64,000 nucleotides of DNA from Microbulbifer sp. YPW1. Lineage in GTDB: Bacteria > Pseudomonadota > Gammaproteobacteria > Pseudomonadales > Cellvibrionaceae. A program made the position numbers and the translations under genes. The notes under the pieces are model-generated. The model was not told the origin of the DNA, searched no databases, and saw only the letters and a program-made list of their open reading frames with translations. Positions 36,715 to 47,235 of the stretch are shown one piece after another (position 1 is the stretch's first letter; every line of letters begins with the position of its first letter). Location of the stretch: assembly GCF_013367775.1 (NCBI RefSeq), contig NZ_CP055157.1:2025001-2089000 (forward strand), written 5' to 3'.

Positions 36715-37824
36715 ATGAATGAATGTGTAACCCAGGCCCCGGATGAGCGCCGCGAACAATTGCGCCTGTGGGCCGCGCGCGCCTTGCAATCCGGGCACGA
36801 CGCGCTGCAAGTGCCGCCGCTGGAGAACAGTCTGCACCTGTTGCCGCTCTCTGGCGATGCCGGCTTTCGCCGTTATTTCCGCACCGATACCAGCCCGACA
36901 CTGATCGCAGTGGATTCCCCGCCGGAAAAAACCAATGTGAAGCGCTTTGTCGCCCTGGCGGACTACCTGCGTCGCAACGGTATCCACACCCCGCTGGTGA
37001 TCGCTGCGGATATAGAGCAGGGCTACATGCTGCTTGAGGATCTGGGAGACACCCAGCTACTGCGCGAACTGAATGCCGATAGCGTGTCCGGCCTGTACGC
37101 AGAAGTGATGAATGAGCTGCTCGGCCTGCAGCAGATCACGCGCGCCGAAGGCCTGTTCCCTCCCTACAATCGCGAACTCCTGCACATGGAAATGCGCCTG
37201 CTGCCGGAGTGGTTGATCGGTAAGTTACTGAAGCGGGAGCTGAGTGACGCGGAGAACCAGCTGCTGGAACGTACCTTCGCTCTCCTGCTGGACAGTGCCA
37301 GCGCACAGCCGCAGGTGCTGGTGCACCGCGACTATCACAGCCGCAATCTGATGATTCGCGACGGTGAGCGCCCGGGGGTGGTGGATTTCCAGGATGCCGT
37401 GTGGGGGCCGGTCACTTATGACCTGGCATCCCTGTTGCGGGACTGTTACATCCGCTGGCCACAGGACCAGGTGGAAAACTGGGCCCTGGCTTATGCCTCA
37501 TCGGCGATCGATGCCGGCGTCATCCCGCCGGTGGCTGCGGAAACTTTCCTGCGCTGGTTCGACTGGATGGGCCTGCAGCGCCACTTCAAAGTACTCGGCC
37601 TGTTCCCGCGCCTGTACCTGCGCGATGGCAAGCACGGCTACCTGCCGGATCTGCCGCTGGTGATCCGTTACACTCTTGAAGTGTGTGACAAATACGCCGA
37701 ATTGCAGCCCTTCGCGAACTGGTTTCGCGAAGAAATCCTGCCATTGATCGAGCAGCAGGACTGGTACCGCGATTATCTCACCGCCGGCGAACGGCAGGCG
37801 GTGGAAACCGAACTCCCCGAATAA
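36715..37824 (+). CDS. amgK: Anomeric N-acetylmuramate/N-acetylglucosamine kinase AmgK
   Basis: Phosphorylates MurNAc (and GlcNAc) at C1 in the peptidoglycan-recycling bypass that feeds UDP-MurNAc. The 369-residue APH-fold kinase has a Gly-rich loop region (LSGDAGFRRYFR), the Brenner motif LVHRDYHSRNLMI with catalytic Asp, and the Mg site VVDFQDAVWGPVTYDLASLL. It is 8 nt upstream of murU and divergent from lptD, the arrangement known from Pseudomonas. The pathway bypasses de novo UDP-MurNAc synthesis and is linked to intrinsic fosfomycin tolerance in pseudomonads. Confidence 0.93.
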   Translation: MNECVTQAPDERREQLRLWAARALQSGHDALQVPPLENSLHLLPLSGDAGFRRYFRTDTSPTLIAVDSPPEKTNVKRFVALADYLRRNGIHTPLVIAADIEQGYMLLEDLGDTQLLRELNADSVSGLYAEVMNELLGLQQITRAEGLFPPYNRELLHMEMRLLPEWLIGKLLKRELSDAENQLLERTFALLLDSASAQPQVLVHRDYHSRNLMIRDGERPGVVDFQDAVWGPVTYDLASLLRDCYIRWPQDQVENWALAYASSAIDAGVIPPVAAETFLRWFDWMGLQRHFKVLGLFPRLYLRDGKHGYLPDLPLVIRYTLEVCDKYAELQPFANWFREEILPLIEQQDWYRDYLTAGERQAVETELPE

Positions 37825-37832
37825 GCGCGAAG

Positions 37833-38528
37833 ATGACTGCCAGACAAGATAACGTCCCCGCCGCCATGGTGCTCGCCGCCGGATTCGGCAAGCGCATGCG
37901 GCCGCTCACCGATCGCATGCCCAAACCGATGATCCCGGTGCTGGACAAACCGTTGATCGAATACGCCCTCGAGCGTCTCGCTGCCGCCGGCATAAAAAAT
38001 GTGGTGATCAACCTCGCCTATCTCGGCGAGCAGATTCGCGAACATCTGGGTAATGGCGAGCGCTGGGACATCAGTATCCAATACTCACCGGAAGACGAGC
38101 CCCTGGAGACCGCCGGTGGCATCAGCAGAGCCCTGCCGCTGCTGGGCGACGCCCCGTTCCTGGTGGTCAACGGTGATGTCTGGTGTGACTTCGATCTCTC
38201 CCGGTGGGTCGACAACCCCCTGCCTGCGGACTGTCCCGGTCGCCTGTTGATGGTGCCCAACCCGCCGCACAATCCCGAGGGTGACTTTGGTATCGACAGT
38301 GGGTTGCTCTCCGGTAGCACCAAGCCGCGCTACACCTATGCGGGCATCAGCTATCTGCGCCCGGAAATCCTTACGTCTTACCCCCATGCCCGCGAGCGTT
38401 ACGGCCTCGGCGAGGTTTTCGCCCACAACGAAGATTTGATGCAGGCGGAAGTGTACGAGGGGGATTGGTGTGATGTGGGGACACCGGAGAGGCTGAGAAA
38501 GCTGGAAGAGAGATTGACGTCGGAATAG
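37833..38528 (+). CDS. murU: N-acetylmuramate-1-phosphate uridylyltransferase MurU
   Basis: Second step after AmgK: MurNAc-1-P plus UTP gives UDP-MurNAc. The 231-residue nucleotidyltransferase begins with the glycine-rich UTP loop MVLAAGFGKRMRPLTDRMPKP, has FLVVNGDVWCDFD with the metal-binding Asp, and ends EGDWCDVGTPERLRKLEER. It overlaps no gene but follows amgK by 8 nt. A repeat element (copy C) lies just downstream. Confidence 0.94.
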   Translation: MTARQDNVPAAMVLAAGFGKRMRPLTDRMPKPMIPVLDKPLIEYALERLAAAGIKNVVINLAYLGEQIREHLGNGERWDISIQYSPEDEPLETAGGISRALPLLGDAPFLVVNGDVWCDFDLSRWVDNPLPADCPGRLLMVPNPPHNPEGDFGIDSGLLSGSTKPRYTYAGISYLRPEILTSYPHARERYGLGEVFAHNEDLMQAEVYEGDWCDVGTPERLRKLEERLTSE

Positions 38529-38564
38529 CCAAAACGCTAACGAAGCGATAAAGCACAAACTGAA

Positions 38565-38688
38565 GGTCGGGTGCCGGGTGGAGCTTTTCGGGATCGTCGC
38601 AAACAGGATGTTTGCGCCGAAGCGCCCAGTGATGGGTTGAAGGGGGGCGCCTAGCCCGGTCCCGAAAAGCTCCACCCGGTGTCCGGCC
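38565..38688 (-). repeat. Three-way-junction repeat, copy C (divergent subtype)
   Basis: A perfect 20-bp inverted arm (38574-38593 with 38660-38679) extends outward with wobble-type differences to 38565/38688. The inner hairpin is CGCAAACA / TGTTTGCG around TCC. The constant strand is on the minus strand and has diverged, but keeps ACCCATCACTGGG, which forms the same small CCCA/TGGG stem as the other copies. It lies in the 218-bp murU-rpe gap. Confidence 0.72.
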
Positions 38689-38746
38689 GCCACCGGGCCC
38701 AAACAAAGCTCCGGGGCAAAAAACCTCCAAGCACTGAGACGAGAAA

Positions 38747-39415
38747 ATGCCGGACTACAAAATTGCACCCTCCATCCTCTCCGCCGACTTCGCCCGCCTG
38801 GGTGAAGAAGTCGACAACGTCCTCGCCGCTGGCGCCGACTGGGTGCATTTCGACGTGATGGACAACCACTACGTCCCCAACCTCACCATCGGCCCCATGG
38901 TCTGCAAAGCCCTGCGCAACCACGGCGTGGAAGCCCCTATCGACGTGCACCTCATGGTCGAACCCGTCGACGACATGATCCGTATGTTCGCCGATGCCGG
39001 CGCCAGCTACATTACCTTCCACCCGGAAGCCAGCAAGCACGTCGACCGCTCCCTGCAGCTGATCCAATCTCTGGGCTGTAAAGCCGGCCTCGTATTCAAC
39101 CCGGCCAGTAGCCTCGACGCCGCCAAATACGTCATGGACAAGCTAGACATGATTCTGCTCATGTCCGTGAACCCCGGCTTCGGCGGCCAGAAATTCATCC
39201 CCGCCACCCTCGATAAGCTCCGCGAAGCACGCAAGCTGATCGACGACTCCGGCTGCGATATTCGCCTGGAAATCGACGGTGGCGTCACCCGCGACAACAT
39301 CCGCGAAATCGCCCAGGCCGGCGCCGACAGCTTTGTCGCCGGCTCTGCCATCTTCAACCAGGACGACTATGCGGAAGTCATCAAGGCCATGCGCGCGGAG
39401 CTGGCACAGGCCTGA
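38747..39415 (+). CDS. rpe: Ribulose-phosphate 3-epimerase
   Basis: Interconverts ribulose 5-phosphate and xylulose 5-phosphate in the pentose phosphate pathway. The 222-residue TIM barrel shows [17 protein letters not shown], the metal-ligand His in [51 protein letters not shown] and [10 protein letters not shown]. It sits upstream of trpE as in many gammaproteobacteria, but the phosphoglycolate phosphatase gene that normally intervenes is missing. Confidence 0.97.
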   Translation: MPDYKIAPSILSADFARLGEEVDNVLAAGADWVHFDVMDNHYVPNLTIGPMVCKALRNHGVEAPIDVHLMVEPVDDMIRMFADAGASYITFHPEASKHVDRSLQLIQSLGCKAGLVFNPASSLDAAKYVMDKLDMILLMSVNPGFGGQKFIPATLDKLREARKLIDDSGCDIRLEIDGGVTRDNIREIAQAGADSFVAGSAIFNQDDYAEVIKAMRAELAQA

Positions 39416-39454
39416 GCCCCGCGGCCACCACGGACAGCGCCGGAATACCGGCGC

Positions 39455-39483
39455 TTGCCCACCCCACAAGACATTTGTAAACT
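39455..39483 (+). promoter_or_regulatory. Candidate trpE promoter
   Basis: A -35 of TTGCCC (39455-39460) and a -10 of TAAACT (39478-39483) are 17 bp apart, 50 bp before the predicted leader peptide. The spacing to trpL and trpE fits an attenuated operon. Confidence 0.5.
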
Positions 39484-39539
39484 TGCTCGCCGGAATACAG
39501 GGAAGCAACTCGACGCTGCGACCCCAACGCTGCGAGAAA

Positions 39540-39593
39540 GTGACATTGAACTGCACTGCCCACCTCAATAACAGCTGGCGATGGCGCCACTGA
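39540..39593 (+). CDS. trpL: Predicted trp operon leader peptide with two Trp codons
   Basis: A 17-codon frame starting GTG encodes VTLNCTAHLNNSWRWRH, with TGG-CGA-TGG near its end and a TGA 124 nt before the trpE start. Tryptophan is rare, so W-R-W in a short leader directly upstream of trpE is a strong sign of ribosome-mediated attenuation. The ribosome site is weak (CGAGAAA). Downstream GC-rich segments (GCCTGCAGGC, CGGG/CCCG, and repeated GGCGCC) can form alternative hairpins, but no U-rich terminator tail is visible before trpE. The remaining leader sequence holds nothing else recognised. Confidence 0.6.
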   Translation: MTLNCTAHLNNSWRWRH

Positions 39594-39716
39594 TCCGCTA
39601 GAGCCTGCAGGCCATATGGTCTTCCGGGCGCCTTTCCCGCGGGTAGGATTCCACAACAGAAGCGAAATCCAGGCCCCATTACAAAAAATTAAGCATTGCA
39701 TAGACCCGGAGTCGCC

Positions 39717-41198
39717 ATGACCCCCAGCGAATACACCCAGCTTGCGTCTGCAGGATACAACCGCATACCGGTCGTCCGCCGCGTACTGGCAGATATCGAA
39801 ACCCCGCTCACCACCTACATGAAGCTCGCCGCCCGCGACGGTGGCCGCTACAGCTACCTGTTTGAATCGGTACAGGGCGGGGAAAAGTGGGGGCGCTACT
39901 CCATTATCGGGTTGCCCGCGCGCACCGTCTTGAGGGTGACCGGTCATGAGGTAACGGTCGAGCGCGATGGCAAGATTGTCGAGCAGGCCGAGGTTGAGGA
40001 TCCCCTGGCCTTCGTCGAGGAATTCCAGGGGCGCTACAAAGTGCCGGAAATCGAAGGCCTGCCGCGATTTAACGGCGGTCTCGTGGGCTACTTCGGTTAC
40101 GACTGTGTACGCTATATCGAACCCAAGCTGGCCCACAGCTGCCCACCGGATACCCTCGGCAATCCGGATATCCTGTTGATGGTCAGCGACGAAGTGGTGG
40201 TATTCGACAACCTCGCCGGTGCGGTAATTTTTATCGTGCACGCCGACCCGGAGCAGGAAGATGCGTTTGCCGCGGCCCAGCGCCGTCTGGACGAACTGGT
40301 AGGGCAGTTGTCGCAGCCGCTCGCCGCGGTAGAACCCCTGGGAATCGACGGCGACCACACCGCGGAGGAGGAATTCACCTCCCATTTCGGCGAGGAGGCA
40401 TTCAAGCAGGGCGTGCACAAGGTCAAGGATTACATCCTCGCCGGTGACGTGATGCAGGTGGTGCCCTCGCAGCGCCTGTCCGCGCCGTTTACGGTACCGC
40501 CGCTCAACCTCTACCGCGCCCTGCGCAGCCTCAACCCGTCTCCCTACATGTACTTCCTCGATCTCGGTGACCACCAGGTAGTCGGGTCCAGTCCGGAGAT
40601 CCTGGTGCACCTGGAAGACGGCGATATGACCGTGCGCCCGATTGCCGGCACGCGCCGTCGCGGCGCCACCGAGGAACAGGACCAGGCACTGGAAAAAGAT
40701 CTGCTGGCCGACCCGAAAGAGGTGGCCGAGCACCTGATGCTGATCGACCTGGGCCGCAATGACGTGGGCCGGGTGGCGGAAACCGGCAGTGTCCGCGTCA
40801 CCGATAAAATGGTGGTGGAGCGGTACTCCCACGTGATGCACATCGTGTCCAATGTAACCGGCAGGATCCGCCCGGAATTAACCGCCATCGACGCCCTGCG
40901 CGCGGCGCACCCGGCGGGCACCCTGTCCGGCGCGCCGAAAATTCGCGCGATGGAAATCATCGACGAGCTGGAGCCGGAAAAGCGCGGTGTATATGGCGGT
41001 GCCGTGGGCTATCTGGCGTGGAACGGGAATATGGATACCGCGATTGCCATTCGCACGGCGGTCATCAAGAACGAGAAAGTTTATGTACAGGCCGGTGCCG
41101 GCCTGGTGGCGGATTCCGATCCGCAATCCGAGTGGGATGAAACCATGAACAAGGCGCGGGCACTGTTCCGCGCCGTGGCCATCGCCACCGGCAAATAA
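39717..41198 (+). CDS. trpE: Anthranilate synthase component I
   Basis: Converts chorismate to anthranilate with ammonia delivered by TrpG. The 493-residue protein starts at ATG 39717 after CCCGGAG. It has the Trp-feedback-type N-terminal region ([21 protein letters not shown]) and the chorismate-binding core: [60 protein letters not shown] and [23 protein letters not shown]. An ion-channel gene sits between it and trpG. Confidence 0.96.
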   Translation: MTPSEYTQLASAGYNRIPVVRRVLADIETPLTTYMKLAARDGGRYSYLFESVQGGEKWGRYSIIGLPARTVLRVTGHEVTVERDGKIVEQAEVEDPLAFVEEFQGRYKVPEIEGLPRFNGGLVGYFGYDCVRYIEPKLAHSCPPDTLGNPDILLMVSDEVVVFDNLAGAVIFIVHADPEQEDAFAAAQRRLDELVGQLSQPLAAVEPLGIDGDHTAEEEFTSHFGEEAFKQGVHKVKDYILAGDVMQVVPSQRLSAPFTVPPLNLYRALRSLNPSPYMYFLDLGDHQVVGSSPEILVHLEDGDMTVRPIAGTRRRGATEEQDQALEKDLLADPKEVAEHLMLIDLGRNDVGRVAETGSVRVTDKMVVERYSHVMHIVSNVTGRIRPELTAIDALRAAHPAGTLSGAPKIRAMEIIDELEPEKRGVYGGAVGYLAWNGNMDTAIAIRTAVIKNEKVYVQAGAGLVADSDPQSEWDETMNKARALFRAVAIATGK

Positions 41199-41234
41199 CC
41201 AAATTGTTTTGAGCCATTGGAAGCAGTTAAACCG

Positions 41235-42092
41235 ATGAGTAGTGAAATTTCAGTAGGACAGAAAAGCAGTTTTGCTGAGCAGTGCCGCCGCCTGGTCGAT
41301 GCGCCGATATTCAATCAGGTCATCATTGCCCTGATCTCGATAAATGCCGTGGTGGTGGGCCTGGAAACCTCCACCTGGGTGCTGGAGCGGTTCAGCGGCG
41401 GCCTGCATGAGATCAACCAGCTGATTCTCGGCGCGTTCATGGTGGAGGCCGCGATCAAGATTATCGCCCACGGCAACCGCCCGTGGCGTTACTTTGCCAA
41501 TGGTTGGAACTGCTTTGATTTCTCCATCATCGTACTTAGCCTGATCCCGGCGGCGGGCCCCATGGCAACGCTGGCGCGACTGGTGCGCGTATTGCGGGTG
41601 CTGCGCCTGGTGTCGGCTTTCCCGGAACTGCGCCTGCTGGTGGATACGCTGCTCAGAAGCCTGCCGAGCATGTTTCATATCAGCTTGCTGATGGGAATTA
41701 TTTTTTACATCTACGGGGTGGCCGGATATTTTCTGTTCCACGAGATTGACCCGACGCACTGGCGTTCTTTGCCCATCGCGCTGTTGAGCCTGTTCCGTAT
41801 CGTCACCTTTGAGGACTGGACGGACATCATGTACACCGCGATGGATGCGATGCCTTACGCGTGGATTTACTTCATCAGCTTTGTGGTGATGGGCGCGTTT
41901 GTGATGATCAACCTGTTTATCGGGGTGGTACTGAACAATCTGGAAGAGGCCAAGCTGCGCCGTCTGGATGAGCTGGCGATGCCGCCGAGCCAGACTGAAA
42001 TTCTGCGCGAACTACGCGCAACCCAGGACTCCCTTGCCCGTCTGCAGAAACGACTGGGTGAGGCGACACAGGATAAAGGAACCGAATCATGA
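41235..42092 (+). CDS. Single-domain voltage-gated-type cation channel (BacNav-like) with TFEDWTD filter
   Basis: A 285-residue six-helix channel. S1 to S3 are clear hydrophobic helices; the S4 sensor has R115, R118, R121 and R124 every third residue ([13 protein letters not shown]). The pore loop holds the selectivity filter TFEDWTD at 191-197, followed by the S6 helix ([24 protein letters not shown]) and a C-terminal coiled-coil-like tail (about 255-280). NaChBac and NavAb have TLESW; three acids in the filter resemble the calcium-selective designed mutant CavAb (TLDDWSD), so calcium conduction is plausible. It overlaps trpG by 4 nt (ATGA) and follows trpE by 36 bp. Confidence 0.87.
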   Translation: MSSEISVGQKSSFAEQCRRLVDAPIFNQVIIALISINAVVVGLETSTWVLERFSGGLHEINQLILGAFMVEAAIKIIAHGNRPWRYFANGWNCFDFSIIVLSLIPAAGPMATLARLVRVLRVLRLVSAFPELRLLVDTLLRSLPSMFHISLLMGIIFYIYGVAGYFLFHEIDPTHWRSLPIALLSLFRIVTFEDWTDIMYTAMDAMPYAWIYFISFVVMGAFVMINLFIGVVLNNLEEAKLRRLDELAMPPSQTEILRELRATQDSLARLQKRLGEATQDKGTES

Positions 42093-42667
42093 TCCTGATG
42101 ATCGATAACTACGACTCTTTTACCTTCAACATCGTGCAGTACCTTGCGGAGTTGGGGGCAGACGTCGTGGTGAAGCGCAACGATGAAATTGCCGTTGCGG
42201 ATATCGAACAGCTGAACCCGGAAAAAATCGTGATTTCTCCGGGTCCCTGTACGCCGAATGAGGCGGGTATTTCCATGGATACCATTCGCGCTTACGCGGG
42301 CAAGGTGCCGATCCTTGGAATCTGTCTCGGCCACCAGAGTATTGGCCAGGTGTTCGGCGGTCGTGTGGTGCGTGCCGGTGAGGTAATGCACGGCAAGACT
42401 TCGCCGATTATTCACAATAACCTGGGGGTGTTTCACGGCCTGTCGAACCCGTTCGAGGCGACCCGTTACCACTCGTTGGTGGTGGACAAGGGCAGTCTGC
42501 CGGATTGTCTGGAAATCACCGCCTGGACCGAAAACGCTGACGGCGAGATCGATGAGATCATGGGGTTGCGTCACCGCGAGTTGCCGGTGGAGGGGGTGCA
42601 GTTCCACCCGGAGTCGATCCTGACTCAGCACGGGCACGATATGTTGCGGAACTTTTTGGAGTCTTGA
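42089..42667 (+). CDS. trpG: Anthranilate/aminodeoxychorismate synthase glutaminase component
   Basis: A class I glutamine amidotransferase that supplies ammonia to TrpE and probably also to PabB. The 192-residue protein starts [19 protein letters not shown], has the nucleophile Cys in [15 protein letters not shown] and the catalytic His-Glu in VQFHPESIL. Its ATG overlaps the channel stop by 4 nt. A repeat element (copy D) separates it from trpD. Confidence 0.96.
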   Translation: MILMIDNYDSFTFNIVQYLAELGADVVVKRNDEIAVADIEQLNPEKIVISPGPCTPNEAGISMDTIRAYAGKVPILGICLGHQSIGQVFGGRVVRAGEVMHGKTSPIIHNNLGVFHGLSNPFEATRYHSLVVDKGSLPDCLEITAWTENADGEIDEIMGLRHRELPVEGVQFHPESILTQHGHDMLRNFLES

Positions 42668-42704
42668 GGTTTTAGTTGGTGTGCTCCGTGGATGGTCTGG
42701 TGGC

Positions 42705-42816
42705 GGTGCTGCTACCGGGATCCGTTTGCGAGACACGCCGTGAACCCGTCCATGGGGGCTCTTCTAAAACATCCCTGTTTTAGAAGGTCTCGCAAACGGA
42801 TCCCGGTATCAGCCCC
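42705..42816 (+). repeat. Three-way-junction repeat, copy D
   Basis: Arms 42705-42733 and 42788-42816 match at 27 of 29 positions. The constant strand CACGCCGTGAACCCGTCC follows the left arm. The inner hairpin CTTCTAAAACA / TGTTTTAGAAG has a sequence unrelated to that of copies B and E but pairs perfectly around TCCC. The element lies within the 213-bp trpG-trpD gap. Confidence 0.85.
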
Positions 42817-42880
42817 TTAGCTTTGAGTACCGGAGAAATTGCGAACCCCAGGAAACTAAGCTTAGGGAAGGGGAAGAATA

Positions 42881-43915
42881 ATGAATATCCAGCAGGCCAT
42901 TGCCAAACTGGTCGAAGGTGAACATCTCACCCGCGAAGAAATGCGCGGGGCCATGGGCCAGATCATGCGCGGGGAAGCGGATGATGCGCAGATTGGTGCA
43001 TTTCTGGTAGCGCTGCGTATGGCCGGTGAGTCCGTTGAGGAAATCACCGGTGCGGTGGAAGTGATGCGCGAACTGGCCACCAAGGTCGATGTGGATCTGA
43101 CCAACACGGTGGATATTGTCGGCACTGGCGGTGACGGTGCCAACCTGTTCAATGTCTCCAGTGCATCCAGTTTCGTCGCCGCCGCCGCAGGCGCGCGTGT
43201 GGCCAAGCACGGCAATCGCTCCGTGTCGTCGTCTTCCGGCGCGGCCGACCTGCTGGAGAAGGCCGGTATCTATCTGCCGCTCACCCCGGAGCAGGTTGCC
43301 CGCTGTATCGACGGTGTCGGGGTAGGTTTTATGTTCGCCCCCAGTTATCACAGTGCCATGCGCCACGCCATTGGCCCGCGCAAGGCATTGGGACTGCGCA
43401 CCATATTCAATCTGCTGGGTCCGCTGACCAATCCCGCTGGGGTAAAGCGCCAGGTGATCGGTGTATTCGATCCCCACTACTGCCGTATGCTGGCGGAAGT
43501 GCTGCAGACACTGGGTTCTGAGCATGTGCTTGTACTGCACAGCGACGACGGTCTGGACGAAATCAGTCTCGCCGCGGATACCCGTGGCTGGGAGCTGAAG
43601 AATGGTGAGTTGAAGAAGGTCACCATCGCGCCGGAAGATTTCGGTATCGAGCGCCAGAGCCTCGACGGCCTATGTGTAGAGGGTTCTGACCAGTCTCTGG
43701 CTCTGATCCGCGATGCCCTGGGCAAGCGCGAAACCGCCGCAGGGGACAAGGCAGCTGATATCATTGCCATGAATGCCGGCATGGCCATCTACGTGAGCGG
43801 GGTGGCTGCGAGTCGGGCGGAAGGGGTGAGCATGGCGCAGGACGCCATCTATAGCGGTCTCGCCGGAGAAAAGATCAACGAGCTGGCCGCCTTTACCAGC
43901 GCATTCAAAGAGTGA
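42881..43915 (+). CDS. trpD: Anthranilate phosphoribosyltransferase
   Basis: Transfers the phosphoribosyl group of PRPP to anthranilate. The 344-residue protein has the glycine-rich PRPP motif [76 protein letters not shown] and [10 protein letters not shown]. It has its own AGGGAAGGGG ribosome site, and its stop lies 4 nt before trpC. Confidence 0.97.
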   Translation: MNIQQAIAKLVEGEHLTREEMRGAMGQIMRGEADDAQIGAFLVALRMAGESVEEITGAVEVMRELATKVDVDLTNTVDIVGTGGDGANLFNVSSASSFVAAAAGARVAKHGNRSVSSSSGAADLLEKAGIYLPLTPEQVARCIDGVGVGFMFAPSYHSAMRHAIGPRKALGLRTIFNLLGPLTNPAGVKRQVIGVFDPHYCRMLAEVLQTLGSEHVLVLHSDDGLDEISLAADTRGWELKNGELKKVTIAPEDFGIERQSLDGLCVEGSDQSLALIRDALGKRETAAGDKAADIIAMNAGMAIYVSGVAASRAEGVSMAQDAIYSGLAGEKINELAAFTSAFKE

Positions 43916-43919
43916 AGTA

Positions 43920-44714
43920 ATGAATACGCCAACAATTCTGAAGACCATCGTCGAGCGCAAATGGGAAGAAGTGGCCGAGCGCAAGCAGCTGGTCAGCCAG
44001 GATGAAATGCAGCAGCGCGCCCTGCAGCAGCCTCCCTGCCGCGGTTTTGTAAAGGCCATCGAAGCCAAGCGCGACGCCGGTGAGGCGGCGGTGATTGCCG
44101 AAATCAAGAAGGCATCCCCCAGCAAGGGCGTCATTCGGGAAGATTTTATTCCTGCGGAAATCGCCACCAGTTACGAAAAAGGGGGTGCTGCCTGTCTGTC
44201 GGTGCTGACCGATGTGGATTTTTTCCAGGGTGCCGACGAGTATCTGCAGCAGGCACGCAATTCGGTGCGTCTGCCAGTGATCCGCAAGGATTTTATCGTC
44301 GATCCCTACCAGGTGTACGAAGCGCGCGCCATCGGTGCCGACTGCATCCTGCTGATTGCCGCCTGCCTGGACGATGCGCAGCTCACCAGCCTGAATGACC
44401 TGGCGCTGGAGCTGGGATTGGATGTACTGGTGGAAGTGCACGATCGCCAGGAGCTGGAGCGCGCGCTGAAGCTACCCAACCGTCTGATCGGTATCAACAA
44501 CCGCAACCTGCACAATTTTGAGGTGCAGCTGGAAACCACCTTCAAGTTGCTGGACCTGATTCCCGATGACCGTATCGTGGTCACCGAAAGTGGCATCCAC
44601 ACCACCGACGATGTGGCGGCGATGCGCGGTCACAATGTGGATACTTTCCTGGTGGGAGAGGCGTTTATGCGCGATCAGGAGCCGGGGCGTCGCCTGATGG
44701 AGCTGTTCAACTGA
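43920..44714 (+). CDS. trpC: Indole-3-glycerol-phosphate synthase
   Basis: Ring closure step of tryptophan synthesis. The 264-residue TIM barrel starts [20 protein letters not shown] and shows [19 protein letters not shown] with the catalytic Lys, [41 protein letters not shown] and [19 protein letters not shown]. It is the mono-functional form without a fused TrpF. It ends the trp run ahead of a strong terminator. Confidence 0.97.
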   Translation: MNTPTILKTIVERKWEEVAERKQLVSQDEMQQRALQQPPCRGFVKAIEAKRDAGEAAVIAEIKKASPSKGVIREDFIPAEIATSYEKGGAACLSVLTDVDFFQGADEYLQQARNSVRLPVIRKDFIVDPYQVYEARAIGADCILLIAACLDDAQLTSLNDLALELGLDVLVEVHDRQELERALKLPNRLIGINNRNLHNFEVQLETTFKLLDLIPDDRIVVTESGIHTTDDVAAMRGHNVDTFLVGEAFMRDQEPGRRLMELFN

Positions 44715-44745
44715 GTTGTGCAGTCCAGCGCGATGTTCGCAAATT

Positions 44746-44774
44746 AAAAAAGCCGGGCTTTGCCCGGCTTTTTT
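44746..44774 (+). terminator. trp operon terminator, probably bidirectional
   Basis: AGCCGGGC pairs with GCCCGGCT around loop TTT, with A6 before and T6 after. It lies between trpC and the convergent adhC gene and can serve both. Confidence 0.93.
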
Positions 44775-44816
44775 GTGCGTGCTGGCCCTGGCCAACGTTC
44801 AGCCGTGAGCCTGCAC

Positions 44817-47008
<2,192 letters not shown>

Positions 47009-47235
47009 CAGTGTGCCGGTGTGGATCTTGCACCGGTAGCGGCAGGTCAATGGGATGAGTGGTTGTACCACCGGGATGAACCACAGGTGGGTGAATTCCC
47101 AGTCATCCATGAAATGATATATTGGCGCGTTAGACATCTTAGCTGGTGCCGATATCTGCAGAGGGGGGAGCGCTTGCCCGCAAACCCGGTGCAAACCATT
47201 GGCGCCGATACCAGACACACTCATCGGAGAATGAC

